The notes beneath the pieces were generated by a model that saw only the letters and a list, made by a program, of their open reading frames with translations, searched no databases and had not been told where the DNA came from. From the NCBI RefSeq assembly GCF_918741275.1, contig NZ_CAKKNA010000003.1, forward strand, positions 269,984 through 333,983: 64,000 nt of DNA, written 5' to 3'. Shown piece after piece: positions 61,897-64,000 of this stretch. Numbering within the stretch: position 1 is the first letter of the stretch; the number at the start of each line of letters is the position of its first letter. Both the position numbers and the translations under genes were made by a program. The DNA is from Bacillus sp. CECT 9360 (lineage in GTDB: Bacteria; Bacillota; Bacilli; Bacillales; DSM-1321).

Positions 61897-62957
61897 CAGT
61901 TGTTTCTTCCACCAAATTTCTTATACACCTTGATAATAGGCTTATACTTCTCGCCTACCAGCCCGATTACCTCTGCTATCAGTGAAGTCACAAGCAATAT
62001 GCCTACGATAATAAATATGGAACCCCATAGCGTTGCGTTGGAAAAAACAATTCCACAGACACTGAATATAATTCCCAAGGTATAAATAATTAGCACAGTT
62101 GCCCGATGCGAGAATCCAAGCGCCATTATTCTATGGTGAAGATGCGACTTATCCGGTGCCGATATCGGCTTTTTATTCACAATTCTTCTTATTATGGCAA
62201 AGGCTGTATCAAAAACAGGAACTCCGAGTATAATAATAGGGACTACAAAACTGAACAAGGTAACACTTTTATAAAGTCCTAATAAAGATAGGATAGAAAT
62301 GATATATCCAAGGAATAATGAACCAGTATCACCCATGAATATTTTCGCTGGATGAAAATTGTAAAACAAGAACCCTAATGTGCTTGCTAATACAACCATC
62401 GCGATAGTAAAAATAAGTATATTCCCATTCATGGCAGCCATAAAAGCAATCGTTCCTATGCATATGGATGAAATTCCGGCCGCTAAGCCATCTAATCCGT
62501 CAATCAAATTAATTGCATTTGTAATGCCAACTATCCAGATAATTGTAAGTGGAATGGATAACATTCCAACATCAATTTTGTCTACAAAAGGAATGTGGAT
62601 AAAATCAATTGTAAGTCCTGATTGAACAATGAGGGCAGCTACTGCAAGTTGTCCGGCCAATTTAACTTTGGCAGATATTTCGTATTTATCGTCCAGCACA
62701 CCAAGGGCAATGATCAGGACTCCGCCCAAAGTAATGGAATAGATGTGTTCATTATATAATCCAGATATAAAGTAACCAACGGCAACACCAATAAAGATAG
62801 CTAAGCCACCTAACCTAGGCATAAGCTTGGTGTGAACTTTTCTAGAGTTTGGCTTATCCGTGGCTCCGATTTTTACAGCTAATTTCATCACAAGCGGAGT
62901 AACAAGAAGGACAGTGATAAATGAAGTAAAAACGGCAATGATTAAATTCTTGTCCAT
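61896..62957 (-). CDS. tagO: Undecaprenyl-phosphate GlcNAc-1-phosphate transferase TagO
   Basis: A 353-residue MraY/WecA-family membrane enzyme with about 10-11 segments. Catalytic motifs: ALGVLDDKYEIS (Asp-Asp), GITNAINLIDGLDGLAAG, IFMGDTGSLFLGY and the basic loop DKSHLHHRIM. It loads GlcNAc-1-P on undecaprenyl phosphate, the first lipid step for wall teichoic acid and many secondary polymers. AAGGAG precedes the start. It probably primes the product of the adjacent Wzx/Wzy cluster. Confidence 0.93.
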   Translation of the reverse strand: MDKNLIIAVFTSFITVLLVTPLVMKLAVKIGATDKPNSRKVHTKLMPRLGGLAIFIGVAVGYFISGLYNEHIYSITLGGVLIIALGVLDDKYEISAKVKLAGQLAVAALIVQSGLTIDFIHIPFVDKIDVGMLSIPLTIIWIVGITNAINLIDGLDGLAAGISSICIGTIAFMAAMNGNILIFTIAMVVLASTLGFLFYNFHPAKIFMGDTGSLFLGYIISILSLLGLYKSVTLFSFVVPIIILGVPVFDTAFAIIRRIVNKKPISAPDKSHLHHRIMALGFSHRATVLIIYTLGIIFSVCGIVFSNATLWGSIFIIVGILLVTSLIAEVIGLVGEKYKPIIKVYKKFGGRNN

Positions 62958-63353
62958 ACCCAGCTCCTTAAAGTTTTAATTAAAATATCCTTTTTTAGTT
63001 TAACACAAAAACAACAACATTCAACAAAAATTATCGAAACGAGTGGTGTCAGATTTAGTCTTAATACTTGTAATTTGCTATTTCGCCCTGTTTTTAACTT
63101 GTATAAAGAGATGACATAAATCTTGCCTTTTCTACAAGACATTCATGATGTCAGCATTTCTATTCATCCTATATCCAAAATACATATTCGCAAACACATT
63201 GCTCCTGTACATAATAGGCTCTCAAAGATTATTTATGACCGCTAAGCTAAAGGAGTTACAACAATCTCGCGCACTTTACCTATGAACGATCTGATAAAAA
63301 TAATAAAAAGAAAGCTCACCGATTGGTGGTCAAGACCCCAAAATGTGGAGATG
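62958..63353. other. Gene-free region upstream of tagO
   Basis: About 400 bases without a supportable gene. It should hold the tagO promoter. No clear box pair was identified, and no repeat or RNA signature is seen. Confidence 0.45.
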
Positions 63354-63392
63354 TAAAAAAACCGGAGCTGTTTCCTTTAGGAAATGGCTCCC
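63354..63392 (-). terminator. Hairpin downstream of the transposase
   Basis: GGGAGC-ATTTCC and GGAAA-GCTCC pair on the minus strand, followed by GGTTTTTTTAC. Confidence 0.7.
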
Positions 63393-63428
63393 TATTTATT
63401 TATAGAGTTAGGTTCTTTGCATTTATTC

Positions 63429-63532
63429 ACTTGACATAGAGCCTCGTCACGCATGATTCACGAGCTAGGAAGCAGTTGGCAACACCAACTAGCTTCCCCC
63501 AAAAGGGTATCATGCGTTGCTCCATATCAAGT
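63429..63532. repeat. 104-bp interrupted palindrome
   Basis: A long imperfect inverted repeat. Outer arms CACTTGACAT and ATATCAAGTG, middle arms GCATGAT and ATCATGC, inner arms GGAAGCAGTTGG and CCAACTAGCTTCC around a 5-base loop. As DNA it could extrude a cruciform; as RNA it would form a long hairpin. It could be a MITE-like unit or the structured end of the neighbouring IS. Confidence 0.75.
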
Positions 63533-63581
63533 GGTGTTTTACAAATTACTTTGTGCCTTCATCTGTAAGGGACCCATTTCC

Positions 63582-64000
63582 TTACGATGCAAGTTGCTGG
63601 TTGCGATAGTTTACTGGAGATTGTCGATTTAATCGTTTTTGTCTCCTCGTATGATTATAACGGTGGATATATTGATGTAATTTCACTTCTAAATCTTCTA
63701 TACTTTGTACAGAATAAGGGTAGAACGCTTCCGTTTTTAAATGAGAAAAGAAACTTTCGATACAGGCGTTATCAAAAGGATTGCCTGATCGAGACATACT
63801 TGACCTAATATCGTAGGATTCCAGAGTGTCTTGATAAAGTTTGGATGTGTATTGTGTTCCCCGGTCGCTATGAAGGATGACACCTTGCACATCCTTTTCT
63901 TTTTGAATAGCTTGGTATACAGTTTTGATCACTAAAATTGTTTCTGTGTTTCTTCCCATTTCATAGGCAATGATTTCATTATTATACAGATCCAAAATGG
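63582..64000 (-). mobile_element. IS3-family (IS150-type) transposase, 3' part, cut by window edge
   Basis: The last 139 codons of an OrfB-type DDE transposase; the frame continues beyond the window at ILDLYNNEIIAYEMGRNTET. The second catalytic Asp is in ILHSDRGTQYTS and the Glu in GNPFDNACIESFFSHLK; the end HRYNHTRRQKRLNRQSPVNY is standard for the family. No frameshift or stop is seen in the visible part, so the element may be intact. Terminal repeats and OrfA are outside the window or not recognised. Confidence 0.92.

Overview
The window is a chromosomal segment of a motile, low-G+C Gram-positive rod of the family Bacillaceae. Gene content and order closely follow the part of the Bacillus subtilis chromosome running minJ-ctpB-ftsXE-cccB-yvjA-prfB-secA-hpf-fliTSD-hag-csrA-fliW-flgLKNM-comF-degV-degU-degS-yvyE-LCP-tagO. 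Nearly everything is on the minus strand, so operons read from high to low coordinates. No species is assigned, and no rRNA or tRNA gene was seen.

Layout. 1-2267: a two-component system (kinase cut by the window edge) led by a lipoprotein with calcium-loop-like repeats. 2797-4698: plus-strand asparagine synthetase with a long structured leader. 4.7-5.2 kb: a gene-free patch. 5.2-17.6 kb: a conserved block of minJ, ctpB, an M23 hydrolase beside ftsE/ftsX, cccB, yvjA, prfB (with the programmed +1 frameshift) and secA. 17.7-28.0 kb: an accessory island, placed where secA and hpf are adjacent in B. subtilis. 28.0-44.5 kb: hpf, late flagellar genes, the hag/csrA/fliW homeostasis loop, competence comF genes, degV, degU and degS. 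45.0-48.1 kb: yvyE and two LCP ligases. 48.2-63 kb: a Wzx/Wzy polysaccharide operon and tagO. The right end has a long palindrome and a cut-off IS3-family transposase.

The most interesting part is the 17.7-26 kb island. It holds two c-di-GMP-I (GEMM) riboswitches. One precedes a 1,835-residue secreted protein of Fn3 and OmpL47-like repeats and ends in an intrinsic terminator. The other precedes a 45-codon sinI anti-repressor gene, which is convergent with and separate from sinR. Two small secreted helical proteins lie between, the first behind a promoter overlapped by three SinR-type boxes. Read together, this suggests a matrix/adhesin module in which c-di-GMP acts directly on an adhesin mRNA and indirectly through SinI-SinR. 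The wiring is inference from sequence.

A second theme is four intergenic tandem arrays with periods of about two helical turns (18-21 bp), in three unrelated sequence families. One family occurs twice with the same roughly 100-bp tail. They are not CRISPRs and have no assigned function.

The polysaccharide cluster encodes counterparts of all five Wbp enzymes (A, B, E, D, I) that make UDP-2,3-diacetamido-2,3-dideoxy-D-mannuronic acid, plus a flippase, polymerase, chain-length regulator and three glycosyltransferases. It sits between LCP ligases and tagO, consistent with a wall-attached acidic secondary polymer.
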